64,000 bases of DNA from contig NZ_CP152474.1 of the NCBI RefSeq assembly GCF_039727615.1, forward strand, positions 2,914,001-2,978,000. The letters are read 5' to 3'. Made by a program: the position numbers and the translations under genes. Positions within the stretch are counted from its first letter, which is position 1; the number at the start of each line of letters is the position of its first letter. Of the stretch, positions 39,767-50,285 are shown one piece after another. The notes beneath the pieces were generated by a model, which did not search any database, had not been told where the DNA came from, and worked only from the letters and a program-made list of their open reading frames with translations. The DNA comes from Leclercia sp. S52. Its GTDB lineage: Bacteria > Pseudomonadota > Gammaproteobacteria > Enterobacterales > Enterobacteriaceae.

Positions 39767-39836
39767 TCACGTATTACCCCCCTTCCCTGAATCATCCCCT
39801 ACAATATTAATACGATAGTGAATGCTGAGGGGCATG

Positions 39837-40028
39837 ATGTACGCACTGGTGCTGTTTATTTGTTATCTGGACGCGGGTTGCGAAGACCTGGTCGTGGATG
39901 TTTATCGCACCGAAATTCAGTGCGAGGCTTCGATGGACGATCAGCGGATCCGCCACGGCGGCTGCTACCCGGTAGAAGATTTCGTCGACGGCTTCTGGCG
40001 CCCTGCCCAGGAGTATGCCGACCTCTGA
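39837..40028 (+). CDS. yebW: Uncharacterised small protein YebW
   Basis: A protein of 63 residues, the E. coli length, starting MYALVLFICYLDAGCEDLVV. It has four Cys, which suggests a disulfide-stabilised exported or periplasmic peptide. ATG 39837 gives proper spacing from GAGGGG; an ATG at 39834 is too close. Its stop abuts the convergent pphA stop with no gap. Confidence 0.9.
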   Translation: MYALVLFICYLDAGCEDLVVDVYRTEIQCEASMDDQRIRHGGCYPVEDFVDGFWRPAQEYADL

Positions 40029-40673
40029 TTATTGCAGCTGCGCCAGGGTCAACGATCCGCCAAACACCGCCCCGGTGTCGATATAGTGCAGGTTCTGGCA
40101 ATCAAACCGCTTATTTAGCGGCGTATGGCCAAACCAGAAGTGATCTGCCCCGGCGATCCCCTCCTCATGGCCGTTCATCAAGTCCCGCAGGCGCTCCCTG
40201 TCCCACAGAATGCTCTGCTTCACCACCGGTTTATCCCATTCATAGTGCGATGACGGGTAATCGGCATGGGCAATCACGTTCACGCCGTTGGTGCAGGTGA
40301 TTTCGATAATCCACGGCAGCGTTTCACAACGCCCGAGCAGCGCGAGTGCCAGCTCTCGCTGTTCACCCTGTAATTCGGCAAACCAGACCCCGCCATTCAT
40401 CAACCACAGCCCGAAGCTGTTATTATGCAGGGCATCCAGCGCCATCTGTTCATGATTGCCGCGCACCGTATAAAACCAGTTTTCGTTTAATAACTGCAGG
40501 CATTTCACGCTATCCGGTCCGCGATCGATCAGGTCGCCGACGCAAATAAGTAAATCCTCATACGGATTAATATGTCGCTGCTTTATTTCCTCCATAAGCA
40601 GTTGATAACACCCGTGAAGATCGCTTACCACCCAGACGTGTCGCCAGTTGTGACCATCAAGTTTTAGATACAT
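40029..40673 (-). CDS. pphA: Serine/threonine protein phosphatase PphA
   Basis: A lambda-phosphatase-like PPP metallophosphatase of 214 residues (E. coli 218). All core motifs are present: SDLHG, GDLIDRG, RGNHE, and the later His ligands in VIAHADYP and FGHTP. In E. coli it is heat-shock induced and linked to CpxRA signalling of misfolded proteins. It is divergent from the VirK-like gene across an inverted repeat. Confidence 0.93.
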   Translation of the reverse strand: MYLKLDGHNWRHVWVVSDLHGCYQLLMEEIKQRHINPYEDLLICVGDLIDRGPDSVKCLQLLNENWFYTVRGNHEQMALDALHNNSFGLWLMNGGVWFAELQGEQRELALALLGRCETLPWIIEITCTNGVNVIAHADYPSSHYEWDKPVVKQSILWDRERLRDLMNGHEEGIAGADHFWFGHTPLNKRFDCQNLHYIDTGAVFGGSLTLAQLQ

Positions 40674-40738
40674 AGCGCCTCCTCAGGATCAGTATAGCCC
40701 CTGCGGATGCACTACTGATGAGGAGTGAATGGCGCCTG

Positions 40739-40765
40739 GTTTAATAACCTCAATCGTTATTAAAC
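40739..40765. repeat. Perfect inverted repeat between pphA and the VirK-like gene
   Basis: GTTTAATAAC and GTTATTAAAC are perfect 10-base arms with a 7-base spacer, 66 bases before pphA and 86 bases before the VirK-like start. There is no T run, so an operator is more likely than a terminator. The arms contain GTTTA, the PhoP half site, but in the wrong relative orientation for a normal PhoP box. Confidence 0.6.
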
Positions 40766-40850
40766 GAAGCGGAAATAAAGGCTTAGCAACGGTTAAATGA
40801 TTATCCGATGACCTTTAAGATAATTGCAGAATTATAAAGAGGTCATCATC

Positions 40851-41798
40851 GTGTCAAATACTATCCTGCCTGCTGAGGTGCCATACGCGCACCGTTCTTC
40901 CGTTATTCTCGCTCTGGCGAAAGGCGATCTTACGCCCGGCCCGCTGTGGCAGAAACGCGATTACCGGCTGAAATTCTTCCTGCGCACCCTGCTGTTCTGG
41001 TCCTCGACCACCCGCATGCTGGAGGCTATCTCCCGTCGCGATGATTTTTCAACTTTGCTGAAGGCACAGCCAACGTTGCCGGTGAAAACCCAGCGCCAGT
41101 ACCTTTCCCGCGGGCTGACGGCCGGTGAGCGCGCAGAGGCGATCCTGCACCACTACGCCTGGATTGATGCCCTGCCGGATAGCGGCCTGGCTCACCTCTT
41201 TACCAGCCCGACGCCGCTTCCGCTGCTGCAGTTCGCCACCAAAGAGGATACCAGCTATACGATCTACGCTACCTCCGCGGTCAAGGCCGAACGCGAGGGC
41301 GAAACCACGCTCAGGTTACGCGCCGGGGATAATACCCTGCTGGCGAGTCTGACCTTCTGCGTCCTGGAAAAAAATGGACGCGGCGCGCTGATGATTGGCG
41401 GGTTACAGGGGCCGCGCCGGGATGTCGGCCGGGAGACGATCAAAAACGCCACACGCGCCTGTTATGGCCTCTTTCCAAAACGTATTTTGCTGGAAGCCGT
41501 CTTCAATCTGGCGAAGCAATCTGGTATCAGCACTCTTTACGGCGTCAGCGATGAGGGCCATGTCTTACGCGCCCTCCGTTACCGTTTGAGCAAAGGTCGT
41601 CATCTGCATGCCAGCTATGATGAATTCTGGGCCTCACTGGGCGGTCAGCAGGAAAATGCCTTCCGCTGGGCACTGCCATCCGGCATGGAGCGCAAATCGC
41701 TGGAGAGCATTGCCAGTAAAAAACGCGCCGAATACCGCCGTCGTTTTCAGCTGCTGGATGAGATCGAGCAGGCCATCCGCGCCCGGTTTTGCCGCTAA
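40851..41798 (+). CDS. VirK/YbjX family protein (DUF535)
   Basis: A protein of 315 residues of the VirK/YbjX (DUF535) family. Family landmarks are the YLSRGLTAGERAEAILHHY segment, GGLQGPRRDVGRETIKNAT and the basic end KKRAEYRRRFQLLDEIE. Salmonella VirK and YbjX are PhoP-regulated and linked to resistance to antimicrobial peptides; that role here is an inference. The GTG start at 40851 has AGAGG 8 bases upstream. I do not recall a homologue at this site in E. coli K-12, where pphA is followed by the SdsR/RyeA locus. Confidence 0.85.
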   Translation: MSNTILPAEVPYAHRSSVILALAKGDLTPGPLWQKRDYRLKFFLRTLLFWSSTTRMLEAISRRDDFSTLLKAQPTLPVKTQRQYLSRGLTAGERAEAILHHYAWIDALPDSGLAHLFTSPTPLPLLQFATKEDTSYTIYATSAVKAEREGETTLRLRAGDNTLLASLTFCVLEKNGRGALMIGGLQGPRRDVGRETIKNATRACYGLFPKRILLEAVFNLAKQSGISTLYGVSDEGHVLRALRYRLSKGRHLHASYDEFWASLGGQQENAFRWALPSGMERKSLESIASKKRAEYRRRFQLLDEIEQAIRARFCR

Positions 41799-41916
41799 TA
41801 CTTGCTTTCATCGGTAACAGGCAAAAATTTAACACAAGCGCTAAAAAGCGCTGGACTTCCGCCGGGCGTAGTGTGGTATGGTTTAACGAAGAACAGAGGA
41901 TGTTGCCCATCTGTTA

Positions 41917-42183
41917 AAGTCCGCAACGGGAAAATGCGTTTACTTTCAACAGATAAAAAAGAGACCGAATACGATTCCTGTATTCGGTCCAGGGAAATGG
42001 CTCTTGGGAGAGAGCCGTGCGCTAAAAGTTGGCATTAATGCAGGCTAAGTCGCCTTGCACTTTAAGAATAGATGACGACGCCAGGTTTTCCAGTCCGCAG
42101 CAAAAGTGGCCTGAAAAAAAGCGTTAGCCTGTCCTTAAACACAAAAACCGCAATGCTTCCGAAGAGAAGCCTGCGGTTTTTTT
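41917..42183 (+). ncRNA. ryeA: sRNA RyeA (SraC), antisense to SdsR
   Basis: Runs opposite to SdsR and fully overlaps it. The 3' end is set by a plus-strand terminator (AAACCGCA/TGCGGTTT with an inner GCTT/AAGC stem, then seven Ts, 42145-42183). The 5' end is placed by analogy with E. coli, where RyeA starts about 40 bases before the SdsR 3' end. In E. coli SdsR and RyeA anneal and have been described as an RNA-RNA toxin-antitoxin pair. Confidence 0.75.
41955..42058 (-). ncRNA. sdsR: sRNA SdsR (RyeB)
   Basis: A 104-base Hfq-dependent, RpoS-controlled sRNA between pphA and yebY, as in E. coli. The minus strand begins GCAAGGCGACTTAGCC. It has the GGCTCTC...GAGCC hairpin and ends with the GACCGAATAC/GTATTCGGTC terminator stem and a T run, nearly identical to E. 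coli as I remember it. A CTATTCT-like -10 lies just upstream of 42058. Known targets in relatives include ompD and mutS mRNAs. Confidence 0.93.
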
Positions 42184-42198
42184 ATTGGAAGCGGGAAA

Positions 42199-43425
<1,227 letters not shown>

Positions 43426-43426
43426 G

Positions 43427-43801
43427 TTACTTCACGCTAAAACGGTAGCTACCCTGGGTTTTGTGGCCATCCACTGAGACCACGTGCCAGTCCACCTGGT
43501 AAGTACCTGCCGTCAGGGATGACGCCATAGGCACGATCAGCTGGGTCGGGTCCTTCTCGTTGCGTTTTACCGCCCCGGTTTCGACAGGCTGCTGTTTATC
43601 ATCCGTAATGGACACGCCGCTAAAGCGCGGTTCGATCCCCTCGGAGAAGTTGAGCGTTAATGCCTGAGGTGCCGCGTCAACGGCGGCATCGGCCGCGGGG
43701 TATTGATGCTTCAAATGGGCATGAGCAAAGACAACCGGCGTTGTCAGCGTAGTCAGTAACAGAGTCAGCGTGCAGACAGCACGGGAAAGGCGCGTCGCCA
43801 T
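43427..43801 (-). CDS. yobA: CopC-family periplasmic copper-binding protein YobA
   Basis: A protein of 124 residues (E. coli 124) with a signal peptide ending VFA, so the mature N-terminus is HAHLKHQYP; the N-terminal His is a typical copper ligand of CopC proteins. The Ig-like CopC domain ends [28 protein letters not shown] 43801 is favoured by AAGGA with suitable spacing; an ATG at 43810 directly abuts that site. It is first in the copper operon with yebZ and yebY. Confidence 0.93.
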   Translation of the reverse strand: MATRLSRAVCTLTLLLTTLTTPVVFAHAHLKHQYPAADAAVDAAPQALTLNFSEGIEPRFSGVSITDDKQQPVETGAVKRNEKDPTQLIVPMASSLTAGTYQVDWHVVSVDGHKTQGSYRFSVK

Positions 43802-43938
43802 CACATACATTCCTTTTTGTTATGCCTGATTGTCAGAGGATAACTCTGTATAATGTTCCAGTCGAGGATCATCCTGCGCGGGCTTGTCAATGCGCCCCCC
43901 GTTTGGGTAACGTTGGCCCGCAAATGAAGGAGACGGTT

Positions 43939-44169
43939 ATGAAGATTAATCTCGCCACCCTCCCCCAGGAGGAGATGGACAAAGTGAATGTGGATTTAGC
44001 CGCTGCCGGCGTGGCATTCAAAGAGCGCTACAATATGCCGGTCATCGCTGAAGTGGTGGAGCGGGAACAACCGGCGCACCTGCGCGACTGGTTTCGCGAA
44101 CGTCTGATTGCGCATCGATTGACCTCTGTTAACCTCTCGCGCCTGCCGTGGGAGCCGAAAGTTAAGTAA
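43939..44169 (+). CDS. holE: DNA polymerase III theta subunit HolE
   Basis: A protein of 76 residues (E. coli 76) that binds the epsilon proofreading subunit in the Pol III core. The segment [23 protein letters not shown] is nearly invariant in enterics. ATG 43939 ([16 protein letters not shown]) has GAAGGAG upstream; the frame is open further upstream without homology. A terminator follows. Confidence 0.96.
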   Translation: MKINLATLPQEEMDKVNVDLAAAGVAFKERYNMPVIAEVVEREQPAHLRDWFRERLIAHRLTSVNLSRLPWEPKVK

Positions 44170-44215
44170 CCTTACCCGCTGTTACAGTTCCTTACACAGA
44201 TTATGCCAGGATAAA

Positions 44216-44241
44216 AAGCCCTGAATCATTCAGGGGCTTTA
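44216..44241 (+). terminator. Terminator after holE
   Basis: AAAGCC-CTGAA pairs with TTCAG-GGGCTTT (one bulge), followed by a short T-containing tail, 46 bases after the holE stop. Confidence 0.65.
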
Positions 44242-44276
44242 TGAATCTCTGCGACTCCGTGCATAAGGAAATCACG

Positions 44277-44934
44277 ATGTCTCACTGGACTATTGCGGCT
44301 GCTCAGTATCAGCCGACCCATCACTGCGTGGACGAACATGTCGCGCACCATCTGCGTTTTATCACCGCCGCCGCGCGCCAACAGTGTAATTTACTGCTCT
44401 TTCCGGAACTCTCGTTAACCGGGCCGGTCTTACCAGACAGCCAACTCCCTGCCCCACCCGCTCGCCAGCAGCTCGCCCCCCCTGCATGATGCTGCGCAGG
44501 CCTGTAACGTTTCGGTTATTGCCGGGATCACGGTGGACGACAACGGCCAGCGTCAGCGTGGGCTGGCGTGGTTTAGCCCGGATCGGCCTCAGGCTATTTT
44601 CTACCCGCATGGAGCAGGCGCCTGTCTGGAGAGCCGGCACAGCGGCCTGTCCCTTGTCGATGCCCACGCCGAGCCGCCCAATATCACCCCCAACGCCACG
44701 CTGTTTACCCGCGGCATGGCGGTGAGTGAAGCCGAGCGGCCCGCCTCATTTGCGCAGTGGCAGCGTTTTGCTCATCGCTATGGGATTTCGGTCCTGGTGG
44801 CGAATCACGAGGGCGGCAGCGCCCTGTGGGATGCCCGCGGGCAGTTAATCCTCCGCGCCGATTCCGGAGAGGTATTATTAACGGGGCGCTATGTGGGACA
44901 GAGTTGGCAAGGTGAGATCATTCCATTACGCTAA
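44277..44934 (+). CDS. yobB: Carbon-nitrogen hydrolase-family protein YobB, frameshifted
   Basis: A nitrilase/CN-hydrolase family protein, exact substrate unknown. The frame starts at ATG 44277 (MSHWTIAAAQYQPTHH) and the catalytic-Glu segment LLLFPELSLTG is present. It breaks in the C7 run 44476-44482; removing one C reads LAPLHDAAQACNVSVIAGIT and gives 218 residues, exactly the E. coli length, ending GEIIPLR. E. coli YobB is also short relative to active nitrilases and lacks clear Lys/Cys catalytic motifs, so activity is uncertain. Confidence 0.9.
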
Positions 44935-44958
44935 ACCTTTTACGGCCAGGAGAGAGCC

Positions 44959-45622
44959 ATGCTACGTGTCATCGACACCGAAACCTGCGATCTGCAGGGA
45001 GGGATTGTGGAAGTGGCGTCTGTCGATGTTGTGAACGGGCAGATCGTCAATCCACGCAGCCATCTGGTGCGTCCGGATCGCCCCATCAGCCCGCAGGCGA
45101 TGGCGATTCACCGCATCACCGAGGCGATGGTGGCCGACAAACCCTGGATTGAAGAGGTGATCCCGCACTACCACGGCAGCCCGTGGTATGTGGCGCATAA
45201 CGCCAGCTTCGATCGCCGCGTGCTGCCCGAGCTGCCGGGGGGAATGGATCTGCACCATGAAGCTGGCCCGGCGCTTATGGCCGGGGATCAAATACAGCAA
45301 CATGGCGCTCTACAAGTCGCGCAAACTCAGCGTCAGAACGCCGGAAGGGCTGCATCATCACCGCGCCCTGTACGACTGCTATATTACCGCCGCGCTGCTG
45401 ATTGATATCATGAACACCACCGGCTGGACCCCGGATGAGATGGCCGATATCACCGGACGCCCGGCGCTGCTGACCACCTTTACCTTCGGTAAATACCGCG
45501 GGAAAGCGGTGGCGGAAGTAGCAGACAAAGATCCGGGCTATCTGCGCTGGCTGTATAACAACCTCGACAGAATGAGCCCCGAACTGCGCCTTACGCTGAA
45601 GCACTATCTGGGGGGATCCTGA
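44959..45622 (+). CDS. exoX: Exodeoxyribonuclease X, frameshifted by one extra G
   Basis: A DEDDh 3'-5' DNA exonuclease acting in mismatch repair and on single-stranded ends. Exo I motif IDTETC (Asp6, Glu8) is followed by HRITEAMV and [11 protein letters not shown]. The frame breaks in the G6 run 45237-45242; removing one G reads [19 protein letters not shown] and restores 220 residues, exactly the E. coli length. The C-terminal [12 protein letters not shown] segment is then in frame. Its 3' end overlaps the corrected ptrB end by 19 bases. Confidence 0.93.
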
Positions 45623-47686
45623 TCCGCCTCGCCGGACCGGGCGGTCAGGGTCTCCTGCGCCAGGCCGACGATAAACGCATACTCCAGCGCTACCCCCCTC
45701 ATAGGATTTAAAGCGCCCCGACTTCCCGCCGTGTCCGGCATCCATATCGGTGCAGAGCAGCAGTAAATTATCGTCGGTCTTCATTTCACGCAGTTTCGCC
45801 ACCCACTTGGCGGGCTCCCAGTACTGCACCTGGGAGTCATGCAAGCCGGTGGTGACCAGCATATGCGGATAGGCCTTCGCCTCCACGTTGTCGTAAGGGC
45901 TGTAGGCCTTCATGTAGCGGTAGTAGGTTGCATCCTGCGGGTTGCCCCACTCCTCATACTCCCCGATGGTCAATGGGATGGTTTCATCCAGCATGGTAGT
46001 CAGCACATCGACAAAGGGCACCTGCGCCACCACGCCTTTAAACAGCCCCGGGCGTTCGTTAATCACGGTGCCCATCAGCATTCCGCCCGCGCTGCCTCCC
46101 ATGGCGAAGCACTGTTTTCGATCGCCATAGCCCAGCTCAAGCAACCCCTCGCAGACATCAAGATAGTCGTTGAAGGTATTTTTCTTTTTCAGGAACTTGC
46201 CGTCTTCATACCACTTCTGCCCCAGCTCGCCGCCGCCGCGAATATGGGCGATGGCAAAGACAAACCCCCGGTCGAGCAGGCTTAAGCGGCTGCTGCTGAA
46301 ATCGGCGTCAATGCTGGAACCATAGGAGCCGTAGCCGTAGATGAGGATCGGATTTTTGCCCTTGCGGAAATGGTGCTTGTGGTAGACCAGCGAGACCGGC
46401 ACTTCGACGCCGTCGCGGGCCACAATCCAGACGTGCTCGCTGCGATAGAGTTCAGCGTCAAAGCCTTTAACTTCAGCCTGCTTCAACACCTTGCGCTGCC
46501 CGGTGTCCATATCCAGTTCGAACAGGGTATCCGGGGTCGTCATGGAGGAGTAGCCGTAGCGCAGGCGCGAGGTTTCCGGCTCCGGGTTATAGCCAATCCA
46601 GGTCACGTAAGCGGGATCGTCGAAGGCAATACCGATTACCTCCCGGGTTTTGCGATTGATCTGCCGCAGGCTGGTCAGCCCGCGCTGGCGCTCTTCCACC
46701 ACCAGCCAGTCGGTAAACAGGGTAAAGCCTTCGAGCATCACCTGATCGCGCGGCGGGATCAGCACTTCCCATCTGCGCTCGTCACGCACTTTGGTTTTGT
46801 AGAGGCCAAAGTTTTTGCCCTCCCGGTTGGAGCGCAAATAGAAGGTGTGCTGGAAGTGGTCGAGACTGTACTCATGATCCTTGCGGCGCGGCATAAAGCA
46901 CAGCGGCTGAGCGTCCGGCAGTTCAGCATCCAGCAGCAGCACCTCGGTGGTGGTGGCGCTGGCGAGGAAGATAATGACGTAGTGTTTCGACGTGGTCTTA
47001 TGCAGGCTGACGTAAAAGGTTTCGTCTTTCTCCTCATAGACCAGTTCGTCGCTGGTGGACGCGGTGCCTACCGTATGCCGCCAGACCTGAAAGGGGTGCA
47101 GCGTGGTGGCGTGCTTTTTGATGTAGTAGACCGTCTCCGAGTCATTGGCCCAGATGAAATCGGGAGAGACGTTATCGAGCATCTCGGGATACCAGTTCCC
47201 GGACTCCAGGTTGCGGAAGCGTAAGCCATACTGCCGTCGTGAGAGGTAGTCTTCGGCCAGCGCCATAATGGCGTTATCCGGGGACACCGCCATACCGCCC
47301 AGAGTATAGAACTCGCTGTGCGACGCCCGCTGGTTGGCATCCAGCAGCGTTTCCCACTCCTCCCACTCGGCGCAGAGCACCGACTGGCGCTGATAGATAG
47401 CGTATTCGTTACCGGGCTCATAGACGTGCCGGTATCGGTAGCCGTTGCGGCTCCAGGGCGCCGAGACGTCACGCTGCGGGATGCGCTCCACCATTTCGTT
47501 GAGCAGACGGTCCTGCAGCGCCTGCTGCGTCGACATGACCCGGCGGCCATAGTCATTTTCATCATGGAGGTAGTCCAGTACCTCCGGCTGTGAGCGGGTA
47601 TCGTCGCGCAACCAGTAATAGTTGTCGATACGCGTGTCACCGTGCGCGGTGAGAGCGTGCGGAATGCGTTGGGCTTTAGGTGGCAT
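45604..47686 (-). CDS. ptrB: Protease II / oligopeptidase B, frameshifted near its end
   Basis: A cytosolic S9A serine peptidase that cleaves short peptides after Lys or Arg. An N-terminal seven-blade propeller is followed by the alpha/beta-hydrolase domain with the catalytic Ser in [11 protein letters not shown], Asp in [11 protein letters not shown] and His in [11 protein letters not shown]. The frame breaks in the run 45693-45698 (G6 on the coding strand), after SYEG. Removing one base reads [17 protein letters not shown] and stops at 45604, giving 693 residues (E. coli 686). Uncorrected, the frame runs on to 45275 through antisense exoX. Confidence 0.94.
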
Positions 47687-47776
47687 GTCAGTATGATTCT
47701 TTTACGTTTAACACCCTATAAGGTTGGCAAAACATGCGCACGATGCAAGCGAAACGGGATACCCTGGGGCAAAAAG

Positions 47777-48427
47777 TTAGCCGGGGAGCGCCTGTTTTTG
47801 CTGGCGAATATCCTGCTCAATCCCCTCGCGGACCTCGGCCGGGATTTTCAGCGCATCGCCCAGCGCATTGAGATAGCTGCGCTCCATAAAGTGATCGATA
47901 TCGATCGCCGCACAGCTCAGGAAATAGAGCTCCAGCGCTTCCTCTTCATTTTTGATCCCCTGTGCCAGACGCTGCGGATCGAGCGGCTGCTCAATGGCCT
48001 GAGCCACCAGCGCCCTGCCCTGTTCCTCCACGCCCGCTTCCCGCAGCTGCTGTTCAATAGCGGCGCGCTCCTGGTCGTCAATGTGACCGTCGCTCTTCGC
48101 CGCAAAGACCAGCGCCAGAATCAGCCTTTCGCTGCGTACATCCAGCGCCGAGGCCTGCTGACCAAACTGCGGTTCACCCTGATGGGCAGCACGCACCTTG
48201 TCCTTGTACTTATTCCATAGCACGGTGCCGGCAATGGCCCCGCCGCCCGCCAGCAGGGCACCGGTGCCGTATTTCGCCAGCAGCTTACGCGAAGATTTAT
48301 TCGCCACCAGCAGTCCGGCAAGGCCGCCAAGTGCCCCTGGTGCCAGCATTTTGCTCAGCCCTTCTCCCGAGGATGACCCCGTTTTCTGCCCCAGCAGCGA
48401 CTGTAATTGATTCAACCAGTTTGACAT
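47777..48427 (-). CDS. yebE: DUF533 inner membrane protein YebE
   Basis: A protein of 216 residues with an N-terminal segment, a hydrophobic Gly/Ala-rich stretch (about 30-72, [14 protein letters not shown] and [18 protein letters not shown]) and a C-terminal TerB-like acidic helical domain ([20 protein letters not shown]). ATG 48427 ([14 protein letters not shown]) is the homologous start. In E. coli it belongs to the Cpx envelope-stress regulon. Function unknown. Confidence 0.92.
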   Translation of the reverse strand: MSNWLNQLQSLLGQKTGSSSGEGLSKMLAPGALGGLAGLLVANKSSRKLLAKYGTGALLAGGGAIAGTVLWNKYKDKVRAAHQGEPQFGQQASALDVRSERLILALVFAAKSDGHIDDQERAAIEQQLREAGVEEQGRALVAQAIEQPLDPQRLAQGIKNEEEALELYFLSCAAIDIDHFMERSYLNALGDALKIPAEVREGIEQDIRQQKQALPG

Positions 48428-48514
48428 GATTTCCCTCACTTAACGGTGCATGAATCTCACAGCCTAAGCGAGGGGATGTCAGGAAATGTCTGCGGCGACA
48501 AAAGAAGCGAAAAT

Positions 48515-48868
48515 TCACTTTTTCGGCGACAGGTACTGCGCGCTGCCCGCTTTACAGTCCACCTTCACCTGATAGTGAATATCGGTGTTTTTGCCACGTA
48601 CCGTCAGCGGAACGGTCCAGCGATCTTTTTCACCCTTCACTTCTTTAGGGTTAATCCACGCCACCGGATCGGCCTGGCCGAGGGTCTTTTGATCGTCGGC
48701 CCAGCGCACGATGCGATTTTGCAGATAGTCCCGCTTCACGCTGGCGGCAATCCCCTGGGCATCCTGACCTTCACAAGCTGGAAACTTCACGGTTTTCTCA
48801 TCGGCGGCCTGCGCCGTCAGGCTGGTGCCCAGCAGCGCCAGCGTCATTACTACCCCTGTTTTGTTCAT
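48515..48868 (-). CDS. yebF: Secreted protein YebF
   Basis: A small protein of 117 residues (E. coli 118) with a Sec signal peptide ([21 protein letters not shown], mature from ADEKTV). In E. coli it is exported across the outer membrane through porins. Two Cys (FPACEG and KVDCKAG) form the known disulfide. ATG 48868 has GGAG upstream; the frame continues to 48961 without homology. It shares the fold of colicin M immunity proteins. The usual neighbour yebG is absent upstream. Confidence 0.92.
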   Translation of the reverse strand: MNKTGVVMTLALLGTSLTAQAADEKTVKFPACEGQDAQGIAASVKRDYLQNRIVRWADDQKTLGQADPVAWINPKEVKGEKDRWTVPLTVRGKNTDIHYQVKVDCKAGSAQYLSPKK

Positions 48869-48966
48869 CACGATCTCCGGTATTGGCTCCCCAAAAGCAT
48901 GGTCGAAAAATGTGGCGATGCAAATAACCGCCTGTCGGGACGGCGGATTTCCGCGAAGCAAGACAG

Positions 48967-48982
48967 ACGCAAACGTTTTCGT
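48967..48982 (+). promoter_or_regulatory. PurR box before purT
   Basis: ACGCAAACGTTTTCGT matches the PurR consensus ACGCAAACGTTTNCGT at every position. It lies immediately before a TATACT -10 (48984-48989), so bound PurR would block the promoter of purT when hypoxanthine or guanine is present. Confidence 0.85.
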
Positions 48983-49016
48983 TTATACTGCGCGCAACTT
49001 TTTCAGGGGGATGATT

Positions 49017-50195
49017 ATGACTCGTTTAGGAACTGCGCTGCGACCGGCAGCGACGCGCGTAATGTTGCTCGGCTCCGGTGAACTGGGCAAAGAGGTGGCC
49101 ATTGAGTGCCAGCGCTTAGGCATTGAAGTGATCGCCGTCGATCGCTATGCCGACGCCCCGGCCATGCACGTTGCCCATCGCTCGCACGTGATCAATATGC
49201 TTGATGGCGATGCCCTGCGTGCGGTGATTGCCGCAGAAAAACCGCACTTCGTGGTGCCGGAGATCGAAGCCATCGCCACCGACACCCTGCTGGCGCTGGA
49301 AGCCGAAGGCCAGCGTGTGGTGCCCTGCGCCCGCGCCGCGAAGCTGACCATGAATCGGGAAGGCATTCGCCGTCTGGCGGCGGAAGAGCTGGCCCTGCCG
49401 ACTTCCCGCTACCGTTTTGCCGACAGCAAGAGCGATTTCCTGCAGGCGGTGAACGACATTGGCTACCCGTGCATTATTAAGCCGGTAATGAGTTCTTCCG
49501 GTAAAGGGCAGAGCTTTGTGCGCAGCGCCGACCAGCTGGATCAGGCCTGGGATTACGCCCAGCAGGGTGGCCGCGCCGGCGCCGGGCGGGTAATCGTTGA
49601 GGGCGTGGTGCAGTTTGATTTCGAGATCACCCTCCTGACCGTCAGCGCCGTGGATGGCGTGCACTTCTGCGATCCGATTGGCCATCGTCAGGAAGATGGC
49701 GACTACCGCGAGTCCTGGCAGCCGCAGCAGATGAGTCCCCTGGCCCGCGCACGCGCCGAGGAGATCTCCCGCAAAGTGGTGCTGGCCCTGGGCGGCCACG
49801 GTCTGTTTGGCGTCGAGCTGTTTGTCTGCGGCGACGAGGTGATCTTCAGCGAAGTCTCCCCACGTCCGCACGATACCGGCATGGTGACCCTGATTTCTCA
49901 GGATCTCTCCGAGTTCGCCCTGCACGTTCGCGCCTTCCTCGGCCTGCCGGTCGGCGGCGTGCGTCAGTATGGCCCGGCGGCGTCGGCGGTGATCCTGCCG
50001 CAGCTGACCAGCCAGAACGTCACCTTTGATAACGTTGATGGCGCAGTGGGCGCGGGCCTGCAGCTGCGTCTGTTCGGTAAGCCGGAAATCGAAGGTTCGC
50101 GTCGCCTGGGCGTAGCGCTGGCAACGGGCGAAGATGTGGAAACCGCAATAGAGCGGGCGAAACAGGCCGCCGCCAGCGTGCAGGTAGCAGGATAA
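49017..50195 (+). CDS. purT: Formate-dependent GAR transformylase PurT
   Basis: An ATP-grasp enzyme that makes N-formylglycinamide ribonucleotide from formate, GAR and ATP in purine synthesis, the folate-independent alternative to PurN. It has 392 residues, the E. coli length. Landmarks are the N-terminal [15 protein letters not shown], the Gly-rich ATP loop (MSSSGKGQ) and the metal/phosphate end [16 protein letters not shown] 49017 has AGGGGG upstream. A PurR box overlaps the promoter. Confidence 0.97.
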   Translation: MTRLGTALRPAATRVMLLGSGELGKEVAIECQRLGIEVIAVDRYADAPAMHVAHRSHVINMLDGDALRAVIAAEKPHFVVPEIEAIATDTLLALEAEGQRVVPCARAAKLTMNREGIRRLAAEELALPTSRYRFADSKSDFLQAVNDIGYPCIIKPVMSSSGKGQSFVRSADQLDQAWDYAQQGGRAGAGRVIVEGVVQFDFEITLLTVSAVDGVHFCDPIGHRQEDGDYRESWQPQQMSPLARARAEEISRKVVLALGGHGLFGVELFVCGDEVIFSEVSPRPHDTGMVTLISQDLSEFALHVRAFLGLPVGGVRQYGPAASAVILPQLTSQNVTFDNVDGAVGAGLQLRLFGKPEIEGSRRLGVALATGEDVETAIERAKQAAASVQVAG

Positions 50196-50223
50196 AAAAA
50201 ACGGGCCTGAGGGCCCGTTTTTT
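50195..50223. terminator. Bidirectional terminator between purT and eda
   Basis: CGGGCC and GGCCCG arms with a short loop are flanked by an A run on the left and a T run on the right. It starts at the purT stop and can also serve eda from the other side. Confidence 0.9.
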
Positions 50224-50241
50224 ATGACATTTGTTGTATTT

Positions 50242-50275
50242 CGTAGGCCGGGTAAGGCGAAGCCGCCACCCGGCA
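50242..50275. repeat. REP element
   Basis: GTAGGCCGGGTAAGGCG...GCCGCCACCCGGC is a typical palindromic unit with the GTAGGCC head, located between the purT/eda terminator and the eda stop. Confidence 0.85.
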
Positions 50276-50285
50276 AAACACAATC

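Noticed and set aside
40739..40765. PhoP box before the VirK-like gene
   Set aside because: GTTTA half sites occur but as inverted, not direct, repeats with the wrong spacing; kept only as an unassigned palindrome.
41802..42038. 78-codon plus-strand frame over the SdsR/RyeA locus
   Set aside because: Most of it is the conserved sRNA region; codons follow RNA structure rather than protein conservation.
49116..50276. 386-codon minus-strand frame opposite purT
   Set aside because: Runs antisense through purT, its terminator and a REP element; not a gene.
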